Source of the DNA: Janthinobacterium sp. TB1-E2
GTDB lineage: Bacteria; Pseudomonadota; Gammaproteobacteria; Burkholderiales; Burkholderiaceae_D
Direction: 5' to 3'
DNA length: 64,000 nucleotides
NCBI RefSeq assembly: GCF_036885605.1
Contig: NZ_CP142523.1
Coordinates: forward strand, 6,076,001 to 6,140,000
Numbering within the stretch: position 1 is the first letter of the stretch; each line of letters starts with the position of its first letter. The translations under genes were made by a program, and so were the position numbers. The notes under the pieces were generated by a model that was not told the DNA's origin, made no database searches, and saw only the letters and a list, made by a program, of their open reading frames with translations. Below, one piece after another: positions 1 through 8,595 of the stretch.

Positions 1-32
1 TCTCCGACGCTGAATTTCTCAAGATCAAGTAA
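1..32 (+). CDS. C-terminal end of an unidentified protein (partial)
   Basis: One frame stays open from the left edge to a TAA at 30-32, reading ...SDAEFLKIK. A terminator-like hairpin starts about 12 bases later, which supports this as a genuine gene end. Nine residues are too few to identify the protein. Confidence 0.4.
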   Translation, partial: SDAEFLKIK

Positions 33-43
33 TTGGCAACAAG

Positions 44-117
44 AAGGCTGTCATTTTTTGGAGTATTTTTGGGCTGTTTTAGCGCAGGAATGACAACAAA
101 ATGACAGCCTTTTTTTA
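44..117 (+). terminator. Long-arm inverted repeat with T-tract, probable terminator
   Basis: A perfect 14-base inverted repeat (44-57 with 98-111; AAGGCTGTCATTTT and its complement) encloses about 40 bases and ends in a run of T to about 116. Its position just after the stop at 30-32 fits transcription termination of that gene. The loop is longer than in a typical intrinsic terminator. Confidence 0.5.
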
Positions 118-210
118 TCTACGATGATTGCCAAAATGGTTATTGAATGTAGAGTAAAATCAAACCAATCCTAAAAAATAGTACCGATTGCATGGAGTAC
201 CGAGGCTAAT

Positions 211-1185
211 ATGGCTAGCGGAAAAATATTACGACAACTGTTGAAGGCGGGAACCGCTGGAGATAAAGATGCATTTCGCTTAGCCTCTGAGTCAATCATC
301 GAAGAGGAGCGACTTAAGCAACATCACCTACTCGCAAATGACTTAGAGAAAATTCTTTATTCCTCGACGGCAGATCGACGTGGGAAAGTTTCACGTCTCA
401 CACCTTCTGTGCCGACAGACAAGGAACGAGGACTCCCTCTGCTTGATATCAGGCACCCTCAAAGGTCACTAGATGAACTGATTCTTCCTTCTGCAGGATT
501 GGATGCTGTGGAAGAACTATTGGGTGAACACAGGCGCGAAGACATCCTTCGTTCATATGGAATGCGGCCTGCCAACCGTGTCCTTTTTTTTGGCCCGCCT
601 GGTTGCGGTAAAACACTTACCGCTGAAGTTATCGCGTGTGAATTGGATATGCCACTAGCCGTAGTTCGGCTTGACGCGCTGGTTTCATCCTTCCTGGGCG
701 AGACTGCAGCGAACTTACGAAAAGTATTCGACTATATTAGTGAGTATCCTATGGTTGCGTTGTTCGACGAATTTGACGCACTCGGCAAGGAAAGAGCAGA
801 CAGTGGCGAGCACGGAGAATTGCGCAGAGTAGTCAATGCCGTACTCCAAATGATTGATGCATATCAAGGAAAAAGCCTAATTATTGCAGCTACCAATCAT
901 GAACAAATTCTCGACAGCGCAATTTGGAGGCGCTTCGAAGACATTATCGAGTTTTCTAAGCCTTCCAAAGATATGATCATTAAGCTATTATCATCTAAAC
1001 TACGTGGGGTGCGACGTCAATTTGAAATTGACGGGCCAGAGATCGTGGAGCTTTTCGACGGCCTTAGTGGAGCTGATATCGAAAGAGTAGTTCGAAGAGC
1101 TGCCAAGAGGATGATCCTTAAGGGCCAAGAATTCCTCTCTCTAAATGACCTTAAAAGCGCACTTGGGAAAGAAATACGACGATAA
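211..1185 (+). CDS. ietA: AAA+ ATPase, IetA-like antitoxin/partner of the subtilisin protease
   Basis: 324 aa. A single AAA+ module is visible: Walker A GPPGCGKT (about residues 128-135), Walker B VALFDEFDA with D186/E187, sensor-1 Asn in AATNH (about 229) and a paired arginine finger WRRFE (240-241). The N-terminal 90 residues are charged and helical without a recognised motif. The gene sits 19 bases upstream of a subtilisin-like protease gene. AAA-ATPase/subtilase pairs are known as IetAS: on Agrobacterium pTiC58 the ATPase acts as antitoxin to the protease, and homologues have been reported as anti-phage systems. The assignment rests on domain pairing and order. Visibly AT-richer than the housekeeping genes, consistent with horizontal acquisition. 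Confidence 0.8.
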   Translation: MASGKILRQLLKAGTAGDKDAFRLASESIIEEERLKQHHLLANDLEKILYSSTADRRGKVSRLTPSVPTDKERGLPLLDIRHPQRSLDELILPSAGLDAVEELLGEHRREDILRSYGMRPANRVLFFGPPGCGKTLTAEVIACELDMPLAVVRLDALVSSFLGETAANLRKVFDYISEYPMVALFDEFDALGKERADSGEHGELRRVVNAVLQMIDAYQGKSLIIAATNHEQILDSAIWRRFEDIIEFSKPSKDMIIKLLSSKLRGVRRQFEIDGPEIVELFDGLSGADIERVVRRAAKRMILKGQEFLSLNDLKSALGKEIRR

Positions 1186-1204
1186 ATAACTGAGGAGCTT
1201 TTGT

Positions 1205-3601
1205 ATGGCAGAGCAGTACAAGCATATCAAAATAACAAAAGAGAAGCTCGAAAATGATCGCCGTACAAGAGATTACAATATTCCGACATTTAAGCGGGGA
1301 GATCTTGCTGGCCATGGCCAGAAATTAAACCAGGCGCTAGGCAATGCGTTCGCTCAAGCCAAGAAACAGGTTTCCTCGGTGGAAGATAGATTCATTCTGA
1401 AGCTGGAATATACCGGCATGCTTGACATAAAAAATCTTATAAAACATGGTGTCGAGTTTATAAGTCAAGAAGGCAACAATATCTGTATTGTTTTTGCAAA
1501 TGAAGCTGGACTAGCTAAGTTCTCAGATCACCTATCGCGTCTTGGCAAAAATGATGCCAATATTACATACAAACAAATTCTAACTGCCCTAGAGAATGTA
1601 GATAATTGGACAAGATCTGACCGCGAAAGCTGGGCTGTAAAATTTTATGGCCTGCCAAAAAATGATACTTTCCGTCTCGATATTGAGTTATGGCCAGTAC
1701 AGTCAAGCCGTCATCCGCTCAGGCAAAAACTCATCCAAGATTTCACAGCTTGGCTAAGGGCAAATCATATTCGACAAATTGATCAAGTCAGTCTAGACAG
1801 TTTAATAATGTATCGTGTAGAGGTAACACTGGCGCAGGCTGACCTGTTACTTGAGCATACTGACATACGCTACGTCGATTTGCTGCCAAAATCAGGGATC
1901 AATTATTCGCAGATGAACTTTGACATAGCCAAACTTCCAGGCGAAATTTCAGCACCGGCAGAAAATAGTGCAAGAGTTTGTATTTTGGATAGTGGTATCA
2001 ACACAAATCATCCATTGCTACGATCCGCAATTGCAGAAAATACCAGCTTTGTTACTGGCGAAGAGGCAGAAGATGATGCTGGTCACGGCACCGCTGTGGC
2101 TGGCATCGCGCTCTATGGTGATCTGGAAGCCGCAGCGGCTAGTAATTATTGGAAACCTGAATTCTGGCTTTATAGCGGTAAGATCCTGTCGCGTGACAAG
2201 GATACGGGTGAGACAAAATACGATGAAAAGACTATAGAAAGCACCTTAGAAAAAGCAGTCGCATACTTTGCTGGCGAACAAGGTTGTCGTATATTCAATC
2301 TTTCAATCGGAAACACCAACTCTCCCTACGATGGCTTTCATGTCAAAGGAATTGCCTACATTCTTGACAAACTGGCCCGAGAGTACGATGTACTCTTCAT
2401 TGTCTCTGCGGGAAATTTCAATGGGTGCGAAGAGCCGCCCATTCCAAAAGAGAGTTGGCGAGAGGAATATCCTAGCTACTTAAGCTGCCCAGAATCAATC
2501 ATCATTGACCCGGCACCTGCATTAAATGCAATCACTGTGGGAAGTTTGGCCAGACATAATGCCCATGAAAATGAGCAAAAATACCCTGAAATTCACGCCC
2601 TGACGCCAGCCGGCGAACGCCAGCCGTCACCTTTCACACGTCATGGCCCTTCAGTCAAGGGCGCAATAAAGCCAGACTTAGTGGCTACTGGCGGCAATAT
2701 TGCCTCTCCAATGCGCACCGAGGGAAAACAGTGGCAAGCCGAGGCGCGTGGCATGGGTGTCTTGTGTTTGAATCATGAATTTATTGGTAGAACTCTATTT
2801 AAAGAGATTTCTGGAACTAGCTTCGCTGCGCCCTATATCACGCATCTAGCTGCACGCTTGTTAAATGAATATCCGACAGCGTCCGCAAATTTACTTAGAG
2901 CCATGCTTGTCAATCAAGCATCGATTCCTAACGAGAGTGTTGGAATTTTTACAAAAAATCATATTGACAGCCACAAAGAAGAGAACAAAAGTGATTTGCA
3001 GCGAGATGTGATGGGCTATGGTGCAATTGATACAGATGCACTGTTCAGGTCATCCGAGTCGGCAGTTGTTTTACATTCCGAAAACACCATTAAAAACAAT
3101 ACTCATCAGTTCTTTGAACTACCGCTTCCCGAACACTTTTTGCGCTCACAGCGGGCAAAGCGCGAGTTACGTGTATCACTAGCACATTCTCCTGCGGTTC
3201 GAACAACTAGGCTAGACTACGTCGCTACTAAAATATTTTTCAAGTTAGTTAAGGGAAAATCACTTGCTGACGTTGAGCGATCATTTAATCACGATCTACA
3301 AGACGAGACTAAAGTTCGCAATGATGATGCAGTAACCAATCGTGAAATAACGTCACAGGCTCGCAGTAAGGGTACCGTACAAGCATCAATATGGAGCTTC
3401 AAACAGCTTTCTCCAAACGTGAAATGGTTTGTAGTTGTTACACGACAAGATCGACCAGATTGGGGGGCGCAAATGTCACTAGAGGAAGAAGCATATGCTC
3501 TTGCCATTACAATAACTGATAGAGAAAATATCGAACCTCAGCTTTACACGCAAATACAAAATCGAGTTCAGATTCAAGAGCGCGAGCGCGCACGAGCATA
3601 G
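1205..3601 (+). CDS. ietS: Subtilisin-like (S8) serine protease, IetS-like toxin/effector
   Basis: 798 aa. The S8 catalytic triad is intact: Asp262 in CILDSGINTNHP, His294 in DAGHGTAVAG and Ser539 in SGTSFAAP, with the oxyanion Asn404 in SAGN. No signal peptide is seen, so it should act in the cytoplasm. About 250 residues precede the protease domain and about 230 follow it; these flanks, characteristic of large IetS-type subtilases, probably sense or bind the partner. A strong ribosome site (GAGGAG) precedes the ATG, and the short gap to the ATPase gene indicates one operon. In the studied IetAS pair this protein is the toxic component. Substrate and trigger are unknown here. Confidence 0.8.
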   Translation: MAEQYKHIKITKEKLENDRRTRDYNIPTFKRGDLAGHGQKLNQALGNAFAQAKKQVSSVEDRFILKLEYTGMLDIKNLIKHGVEFISQEGNNICIVFANEAGLAKFSDHLSRLGKNDANITYKQILTALENVDNWTRSDRESWAVKFYGLPKNDTFRLDIELWPVQSSRHPLRQKLIQDFTAWLRANHIRQIDQVSLDSLIMYRVEVTLAQADLLLEHTDIRYVDLLPKSGINYSQMNFDIAKLPGEISAPAENSARVCILDSGINTNHPLLRSAIAENTSFVTGEEAEDDAGHGTAVAGIALYGDLEAAAASNYWKPEFWLYSGKILSRDKDTGETKYDEKTIESTLEKAVAYFAGEQGCRIFNLSIGNTNSPYDGFHVKGIAYILDKLAREYDVLFIVSAGNFNGCEEPPIPKESWREEYPSYLSCPESIIIDPAPALNAITVGSLARHNAHENEQKYPEIHALTPAGERQPSPFTRHGPSVKGAIKPDLVATGGNIASPMRTEGKQWQAEARGMGVLCLNHEFIGRTLFKEISGTSFAAPYITHLAARLLNEYPTASANLLRAMLVNQASIPNESVGIFTKNHIDSHKEENKSDLQRDVMGYGAIDTDALFRSSESAVVLHSENTIKNNTHQFFELPLPEHFLRSQRAKRELRVSLAHSPAVRTTRLDYVATKIFFKLVKGKSLADVERSFNHDLQDETKVRNDDAVTNREITSQARSKGTVQASIWSFKQLSPNVKWFVVVTRQDRPDWGAQMSLEEEAYALAITITDRENIEPQLYTQIQNRVQIQERERARA

Positions 3602-3762
3602 AGAGTAGGTCGTGCATTAAATGCAATAAAATATACCATTTAGACAATAAATCTACGAGCACACGACAATCGACCATTTATAAGAAACTACCTTAGGTGA
3701 TACCAGAACTCAACGAATGAGGCTGCTTTGACGAGTTCCATTTATGTCGCCTATCAATAAGT

Positions 3763-3802
3763 AAAAAATGCCCTAGAGCACAAGCTCTCGGGCATTTTTT
3801 TC
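3763..3802 (+). terminator. Rho-independent terminator downstream of the protease gene
   Basis: AATGCCC then TAGAGC, loop ACAA, GCTCT and GGGCATT form a strong hairpin followed by seven T. It lies about 160 bases past the ietS stop. The A-run on the left side means it could also terminate minus-strand transcripts. Confidence 0.75.
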
Positions 3803-4036
3803 CTTTCGCTCCCATAAAACTAAAACAAAGGCTGGTGTTTGAATAGGAATTTCGCTAATTAAAACTTGGCTCAAAAAAACAGCTTTCGCTTACTCTCGCG
3901 CTCACAGCGGCAGCCACCCGGCTGAGGCAATTTCAGGTAATTTTCGCATGGCCACAAGTGCGACCTCATATCTGAAAATGAAAATACTTTCATCAAGCAT
4001 TATTCGGATTGCAACTAAAAGGCACGGTTGAAGCTA
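3803..4036. other. Intergenic stretch, no gene seen
   Basis: With 3602-3762 this makes about 435 bases between ietS and the next gene. Apart from the terminator I see no convincing reading frame, repeat or RNA gene. The stretch is AT-rich like the protease module. Confidence 0.4.
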
Positions 4037-4423
4037 CTATTCGTCCGCATCGTCATCATGTTCTCCACCGCCTCCCATAATTTCGATCATTAAGCTGTTT
4101 TTCTGCTCATCCTTCAAACCAGTGCCCTTATGAATCTGACGTCGTAAGACCTCATCGTTACAATGATTCTTTACAGTAATTGCTTTGGCAGCCCGTAAAG
4201 ATTGGCTAGGCATGATGCCATATCCCCCGCCGTCAATCTCAGTGAAAATATACCCATAGTCATCCATTATGCTCTGCAGTTTGACAACAAAAGATGCTCT
4301 GATCACAGATCTCTTAGAGACCAACTGAAGTGTCTTCTTACTAATTCTTCCTCGCTTTTCGCCAGAGCGAACGAGCAAGACAATTATCATCAATGCGACT
4401 TCTGAGGGTTTACGGTTTGGCAT
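4037..4423 (-). CDS. Hypothetical protein, 128 aa, function unknown
   Basis: The ATG at 4423 (MPNRKPSEV...) is chosen because AGGA lies just upstream; a longer frame reaches 4498 but has no ribosome site. The N-terminal half is basic and reads like a short helical DNA-binding fold (KKTLQLVSKRSVIRASFV), followed by a glycine-rich turn (DGGGYGIM). The C-terminus is strongly acidic (HDDDADE). There is no signal peptide or membrane segment. I do not recognise a named family. It lies between the protease module and the prophage remnant on the opposite strand, so it could be accessory cargo or a regulator; nothing in the sequence decides this. Confidence 0.55.
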   Translation of the reverse strand: MPNRKPSEVALMIIVLLVRSGEKRGRISKKTLQLVSKRSVIRASFVVKLQSIMDDYGYIFTEIDGGGYGIMPSQSLRAAKAITVKNHCNDEVLRRQIHKGTGLKDEQKNSLMIEIMGGGGEHDDDADE

Positions 4424-4797
4424 ATGGTCCTGTCTTTTGTGTAACGTTGAATGAAAAATCCAGGAAAGAACTATAACCCCAAAACAGGATCGCGTCAAAC
4501 CCGATATAGGATCAATCTAAGAAGCAGGAACATTTAGGAGCATTGCCAAAAACACATTAACATACACGGAGATGCTGCCATGCCTTCCAGCAGCTATTCA
4601 AACTGCGTCAAAATGCGTCAAATCGCATGCCCCCTCTTCGCCCCGCCGCGCCAGTCCTCATGCGCCTTCGGCCATGGCGCAAATTTGAGTCAAAAGACCC
4701 CTATATAGCGGGCAGGTGTGGAGGGGGGACAACTGCGCGCGCCGGGCCGAAATGGGACTTTTTCTTGCCTCTGGAGCAACATCATTCGGCGGGACGT
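4424..4797. other. Non-coding transition into the prophage remnant
   Basis: Composition changes abruptly here, from AT-rich (up to about 4620) to very GC-rich phage-like sequence. Frames across the GC-rich part lack ribosome sites and overlap each other, so I treat them as chance. In P2-type phages the cos site lies beyond the 3' end of the portal gene, so it could lie here, but I cannot point to it. Confidence 0.3.
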
Positions 4798-4822
4798 GAA
4801 AAAGCCGCCTCATGGGCGGCTT
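4798..4822 (-). terminator. Terminator of the phage portal/terminase operon
   Basis: On the minus strand AAGCCGCC, a five-base loop, GGCGGCTT and then TTT form a compact GC-rich hairpin with a T-run. It lies 74 bases downstream of the zinc-finger gene that ends this operon. Confidence 0.65.
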
Positions 4823-4895
4823 GTGCGGTGGCTGGGGCGCTCTGGCGCGGCTGGGCTGTCGCGCCCCTGCCCTGCCAGCTAGCGCGGCGTGTCGG

Positions 4896-5111
4896 TCATC
4901 CTGTGCGACCGGCACGGGTCTTGGCCGCCAGCTCCTTCTCGTAATCGTCGCGGCAGTCCACGTTGCAGAACAGCAGCGCGGGCGCCAGCGCCTCGTCGCA
5001 GTAGTGGCAGCAGCCATGCGCCGCGAGGCCCGGCCGGCGCCGCACAGCGGCCAGGCCGCGCGCCACCTCGGCAAAGATGATCTTGTCCGTGTTGTCGATA
5101 TGGTCGCTCAT
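4896..5111 (-). CDS. Small phage zinc-finger-type protein
   Basis: 71 aa. A four-cysteine arrangement (CCHYC...FCNVDC) separated by about 15 residues suggests a zinc ribbon. A charged C-terminus follows (DDYEKELAAKTR). The start ATG overlaps the portal stop as ATGA, so the two genes are translationally coupled. Similar small cysteine-rich proteins accompany the portal and terminase genes of P2-like phages in Burkholderiales. The molecular role is not known to me. Confidence 0.6.
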   Translation of the reverse strand: MSDHIDNTDKIIFAEVARGLAAVRRRPGLAAHGCCHYCDEALAPALLFCNVDCRDDYEKELAAKTRAGRTG

Positions 5112-6172
5112 GCCGCGCCCTCCCCGCCCTTGGCCAGGTCATACGGGGCGAAGCGCACCACTTCTACGCCGGCCCACTCGTTGATCGCCATGAACTGCGC
5201 CTGCAGCGGCACCAGCTCGTTGGGCGCGAAGACGCCCGCGGCCGGTTCCACGGCGCCGAAGCCGCCGGCATTGTTCGGTAGGATGCCCATGAGCTGCGGC
5301 GGCACGCGGTGCGCGGCCAGCTGGTCGTCGCGCGTGACGCTCTTGATGTTGAAAAACTCGTCCTTGGCGGCCACATCCGACACCGGCAGAATCTGGATGC
5401 CGTCCTTCTTGCCGTTCGGCGCGTACATGAACAGGTTGCGGAAGTTGCCCGGCCCCTTGCTGTCGCGCATGGCCTGGCGAAGGTTATCGACGTCTTGGGT
5501 ATTCGCTGCCGCGTCGGTCATGTAGAAGACGAAACCGGCGTGCGAACCGTTCTTGTAGTACTTGCGGCGGAACAGCGTGGCCGCCTCGTTGAGCCAGGCC
5601 GATTGCAGGGCGCTCAAGTACTGCGGAACGCCGTACAGCTCCTGATTCACGTCCGGTTCCATCAGGTGGAAGACGCGGCCCTTGTCGAACTGGTGCACGG
5701 CCTGATAGCCGTTCACAAAATAATAGGTATCCAGATCGACACCGCGCCGCATGTACTTGGCCAGGGCATGCTGATAGCTTAGCGCCTTGCCGCTGCGGCT
5801 GGGCCGGTCTTCCAGATAAGCATTGCCGAACGTCAGGAAGTCCAGGGCCATGCGCTTGAAGGCGTCACGCGACAGGTACTTGCTGGGAATCAGGGTGGAC
5901 GCCAGCACGTTGGCCTTGAAGTGAATCGCGCTGCTGTGGTGCACGCCAGCATTGAAGGACTTGGCCAGGCCGGCCAGGTTGACGGGCGGCTCATACCAGT
6001 GGCCGTTCTTCCAGCATTCGAAGCAGTCGAGAATGTCGGCGTGCTCGAGCACGGGCGTGGGGTCGCCGAAGGAAAACGCCTCGATGCCGGCGGCGGCCGG
6101 CGCCGTGGCCGCTGTTGATGGTGCGCCCTGGGCCTGCCGGCCGCGCGCGCGCATGTGTCGTGCTTTGTTCAA
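5108..6172 (-). CDS. P2-type phage portal protein (gpQ family)
   Basis: 354 aa. The sequence matches the P2 gpQ portal family: an N-terminal GDPTPVLE segment, HHSSAIHFKANVL, a central FGNAYLEDRPSR stretch, and the C-terminal QLMGILPNNAGGFG motif. Portals form the dodecameric DNA channel at the capsid vertex. The start is set at TTG 6172: GGAG lies eight bases upstream, and the TTG overlaps the terminase stop as TTGA, giving coupled translation. An ATG at 6154 is an alternative. Length is near the family norm, so this gene may be intact although its prophage is not. Confidence 0.85.
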   Translation of the reverse strand: MNKARHMRARGRQAQGAPSTAATAPAAAGIEAFSFGDPTPVLEHADILDCFECWKNGHWYEPPVNLAGLAKSFNAGVHHSSAIHFKANVLASTLIPSKYLSRDAFKRMALDFLTFGNAYLEDRPSRSGKALSYQHALAKYMRRGVDLDTYYFVNGYQAVHQFDKGRVFHLMEPDVNQELYGVPQYLSALQSAWLNEAATLFRRKYYKNGSHAGFVFYMTDAAANTQDVDNLRQAMRDSKGPGNFRNLFMYAPNGKKDGIQILPVSDVAAKDEFFNIKSVTRDDQLAAHRVPPQLMGILPNNAGGFGAVEPAAGVFAPNELVPLQAQFMAINEWAGVEVVRFAPYDLAKGGEGAA

Positions 6173-7815
6173 GAATAAATCTCCATGAAAGAGTGGTGGT
6201 TGTCGGTGGTGCCTTCGAATGGCTCGTGATCGAGGGCGTGCATGCAGGCCCACGCCAGATCGGCGTGGCCGGTTTCATCGCTGCGGCCGGCGACATAGGT
6301 CACGTGCCGCCCGCTGGGGGTGAGGGTCTTGTGGATGGCCATGAAGGATTGCGCGATATCGGTCCAGCCGGCGTCGAACTCCAGCCGGCCCTTGCTGATG
6401 ATGTTTTTGGCTTTCAGCACCATGCGGGTTTTAACTTCGGGCGAGTAGTTCAGCGCCGTGACAGCCGGGAAGAAGCCGCGCACGATCGGTAGCACGCCGA
6501 TGCCCATGCCAGTCGTGTCGATGCCGATGTACTCGACGTTGTAGCGGCCGGTCATCTGGCGGATGGCGTCGGCGTGATCCTCGAAGCTCTGGCCACGCCA
6601 CTGGTGGCGCTCCAGAATGCGGAACTTGCCGCCTGCCGTCATCGGCGGCGCCAGCACCACGCAGCCGGCGCTGTCGCCGTTCAAGGCCGGGTCGTAGCCG
6701 ATCCACACGGGCCGGTTGCCGAACGGGCGCAGGCCCAGCAACGGTTTGTAGTCGTCCCACTCCACCCAGGAATCGACCATGCAGCGCTGCAGCTCGGCCA
6801 GCGGGAAGACCGAGGCCGAGTCGTCGATAAAGTTGCACATCAGCAGGTTGTCGAACTGGTCGGGGCTGTATTCGAAGTTGCGCAGCTCGTCGATGTCGAA
6901 CAGGTTGCAGCCGCCGCGCTCGGCGTCCAGGATGGTGACGATCTGGCGCCAAATTTTGTCCTCGCCCGTAAAACCCGACGAGAGGCGGCCATGGCTCACA
7001 TCGATGTTCACCTGATCCGCCTTGGCGCGGCGCTTGTTGAACAGTTCGCCCGTCCAGAATGAATAGGCCTGGTGCGTGGTCGAGGATGGCGTTGAGAAAT
7101 AGGTTTTGCGCCATTTCTTGTGGATGGCCATGCCCGAGGCCACCTTGTTGAGTTCCTGGAAATTCTGTGTCCAGAAGAATTCATCGAAGTAGAAATTGCC
7201 GTGGTAGCCCTGCGCCGTGCGCGCATTGGTGCCCAGGAAGTACAGATGCGCGCCGTTCGGCAGCACGATAGGATCGCCCGTCAGCTCGATGCCGGCCGCC
7301 TCGCGCGCGAATTGCACGATGTATTGCTTGAAGACGTGGGCCTGCGACTTCGACGCCGACAGGAAAATCTGGTTGCGGCCTGTTTCCATGGCGTCGGCCA
7401 GCGCCTCGCGGGCAAAGTACCAGGTGGCGCCGATCTGGCGGCTTTTGAGGATGGCGCGCGTGCGCTGGTCGCCGTTGCGATACCAGACCTTTTGATAGTC
7501 GAAGAGCGAATCCTGGAAGGCGCCCAGCAGCTGGATTTTCTGTTCTTCGCTGAAATCGTTGCGCGTCGGCTTCTTCTTCGGACCCGCATTGCGGTTCGCC
7601 AGCTTGGGATTGAGGTCGACCTCATTGCCGCCCGGCTGCTCATAGCGGCGCACGCGCGCCATCTGCACGATGGTGCGCGCCAGCAAGTCAATTTCCTTGT
7701 AATCGCTACCGCTCTTGACCTCTTTTTCGATCAGTTTCACCAGGCGCAACTCGGCCGACGCTTCGACGTGCTCGATGGCTTGCGCCTTGTCCCACTCGGA
7801 CTCGTGTAAATAACT
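6169..7815 (-). pseudogene. P2-type terminase ATPase subunit (gpP family), 5'-truncated
   Basis: From about 7815 leftwards the reading frame matches the large terminase: ESEWDKAQAIEHVEA, the ATPase region with RAILKSRQIGATWYFAREA, FDEFFWTQNFQELNKVA (Walker B region) and the nuclease part with YDPALNGD and IGIDTTGMG. The usual N-terminal helix-turn-helix segment of about 60-70 residues is missing. Upstream of about 7815 the same frame runs antisense to an unrelated plus-strand gene fragment, so the apparent extended start (to 7887) is an artefact of a deletion junction. Probably non-functional. In an intact P2 phage this protein packages DNA together with the small subunit. Confidence 0.75.
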
Positions 7816-7985
7816 GTACGCACCCCGACCGCCCTGCCCCGGCCACGCCGCCAGCGGCGCCCGTGGCCAACCTGCCCGACGAGGCAAAAACAGCCGTGAT
7901 TGCCGCCTGGGCGGCCGTCAACGCCTGCCCCTATCCCCGGCTGATCGTCTCTGACTCCCCACCCCTTGAAGGGGATGGCACATGA
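7811..7985 (+). pseudogene. 3' fragment of a phage-associated gene at a deletion junction
   Basis: A plus-strand frame reads ...APVANLPDEAKTAVIAAW...PPLEGDGT and stops with TGA at 7983-7985, overlapping the next ATG as ATGA. That coupling indicates a real gene end. No start is present, because the frame runs into the truncated terminase at about 7805-7815. Family not recognised. Confidence 0.5.
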
Positions 7986-8134
7986 GCACCTTTGCCGTGA
8001 TCGTTCGCACGCAAACCGAACGCTTTGAATTTTTTGAGGTTGCCGCATCCAGCGGCGACGTGATCGATGCCGCCATCGACCGCTACGGCGTGTGCGGCGT
8101 TACCGCCAAACTGAAAGGAGCACCGCAATGCTGA
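7982..8134 (+). CDS. Small phage-type protein, 50 aa
   Basis: ATG at 7982 overlaps the preceding stop, and the stop TGA at 8132-8134 overlaps the next gene. The protein MSTFAVIVRTQ...KLKGAPQC has no recognised domain. The tight overlaps on both sides, same orientation and proximity to the integrase suggest a small gene of the element's integrase-side cluster. Confidence 0.5.
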   Translation: MSTFAVIVRTQTERFEFFEVAASSGDVIDAAIDRYGVCGVTAKLKGAPQC

Positions 8135-8340
8135 ACACCCTGACCGATTCACCGCGGCAAATCGCCCTGGGCGACCGCGTGACATTCGATACCGATGAAG
8201 GCTACCAGGTCGGCACCGTCAACGACCTGCGCCGCGACGTGGGCAATGGCGAGTTGCATGCGTGGGTCGAGCTGGATCACCAGTGGGCGGGCATGTTCCG
8301 CGCCGTGCCGCTGGCCGCAATCTCGCCCGCATTGAGTTAG
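8128..8340 (+). CDS. Small phage-type protein, 70 aa
   Basis: The ATG at 8128 is preceded by a good ribosome site (GAAAGGAG). The sequence has a short SH3-like or beta-barrel pattern: ALGDRVTFDTDEGYQVGTVNDLRRD...AWVELDHQWAGMF. This resembles small hypothetical proteins next to integrases in Burkholderiales elements. Function unknown. Confidence 0.6.
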   Translation: MLNTLTDSPRQIALGDRVTFDTDEGYQVGTVNDLRRDVGNGELHAWVELDHQWAGMFRAVPLAAISPALS

Positions 8341-8349
8341 GGACACGGT

Positions 8350-8595
8350 ATGGCGGACCGCATCGCGACGAATGCCACCTTCCTGTCGATGGACGATATT
8401 TGCGCCCTGACCGGCCGGAAGATGAAAACGAAGCAAATTGAGGCACTGCGGAAGATGGGGCTCCCCTTTTGGGTCAATGCCATCGGGCGGCCGGTTGTCG
8501 CGGTCGCTGCAGTTGAGGGGCGCAAGGAAGCGCCACGGGAAAAAACATGGGTAATGCCAAGGATCAATAAAAATGGGCCGACGAAACACACGTAA
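8350..8595 (+). CDS. DUF4224 domain protein, integrase-adjacent
   Basis: 81 aa. The core LSMDDICALTGRKMKTKQIEALRKMGLPF and following NAIGRPVV match the DUF4224 pattern, a short domain almost always found immediately before phage tyrosine integrases. The 3' end overlaps the integrase start by 23 bases. An excisionase or directionality role is often suspected from the context; that is inference. Confidence 0.8.
   Translation: MADRIATNATFLSMDDICALTGRKMKTKQIEALRKMGLPFWVNAIGRPVVAVAAVEGRKEAPREKTWVMPRINKNGPTKHT

Noticed and set aside
4627-5074. Several overlapping frames in the GC-rich stretch next to the phage portal gene
   Set aside because: They overlap each other and the zinc-finger gene, with no ribosome sites or family similarity.
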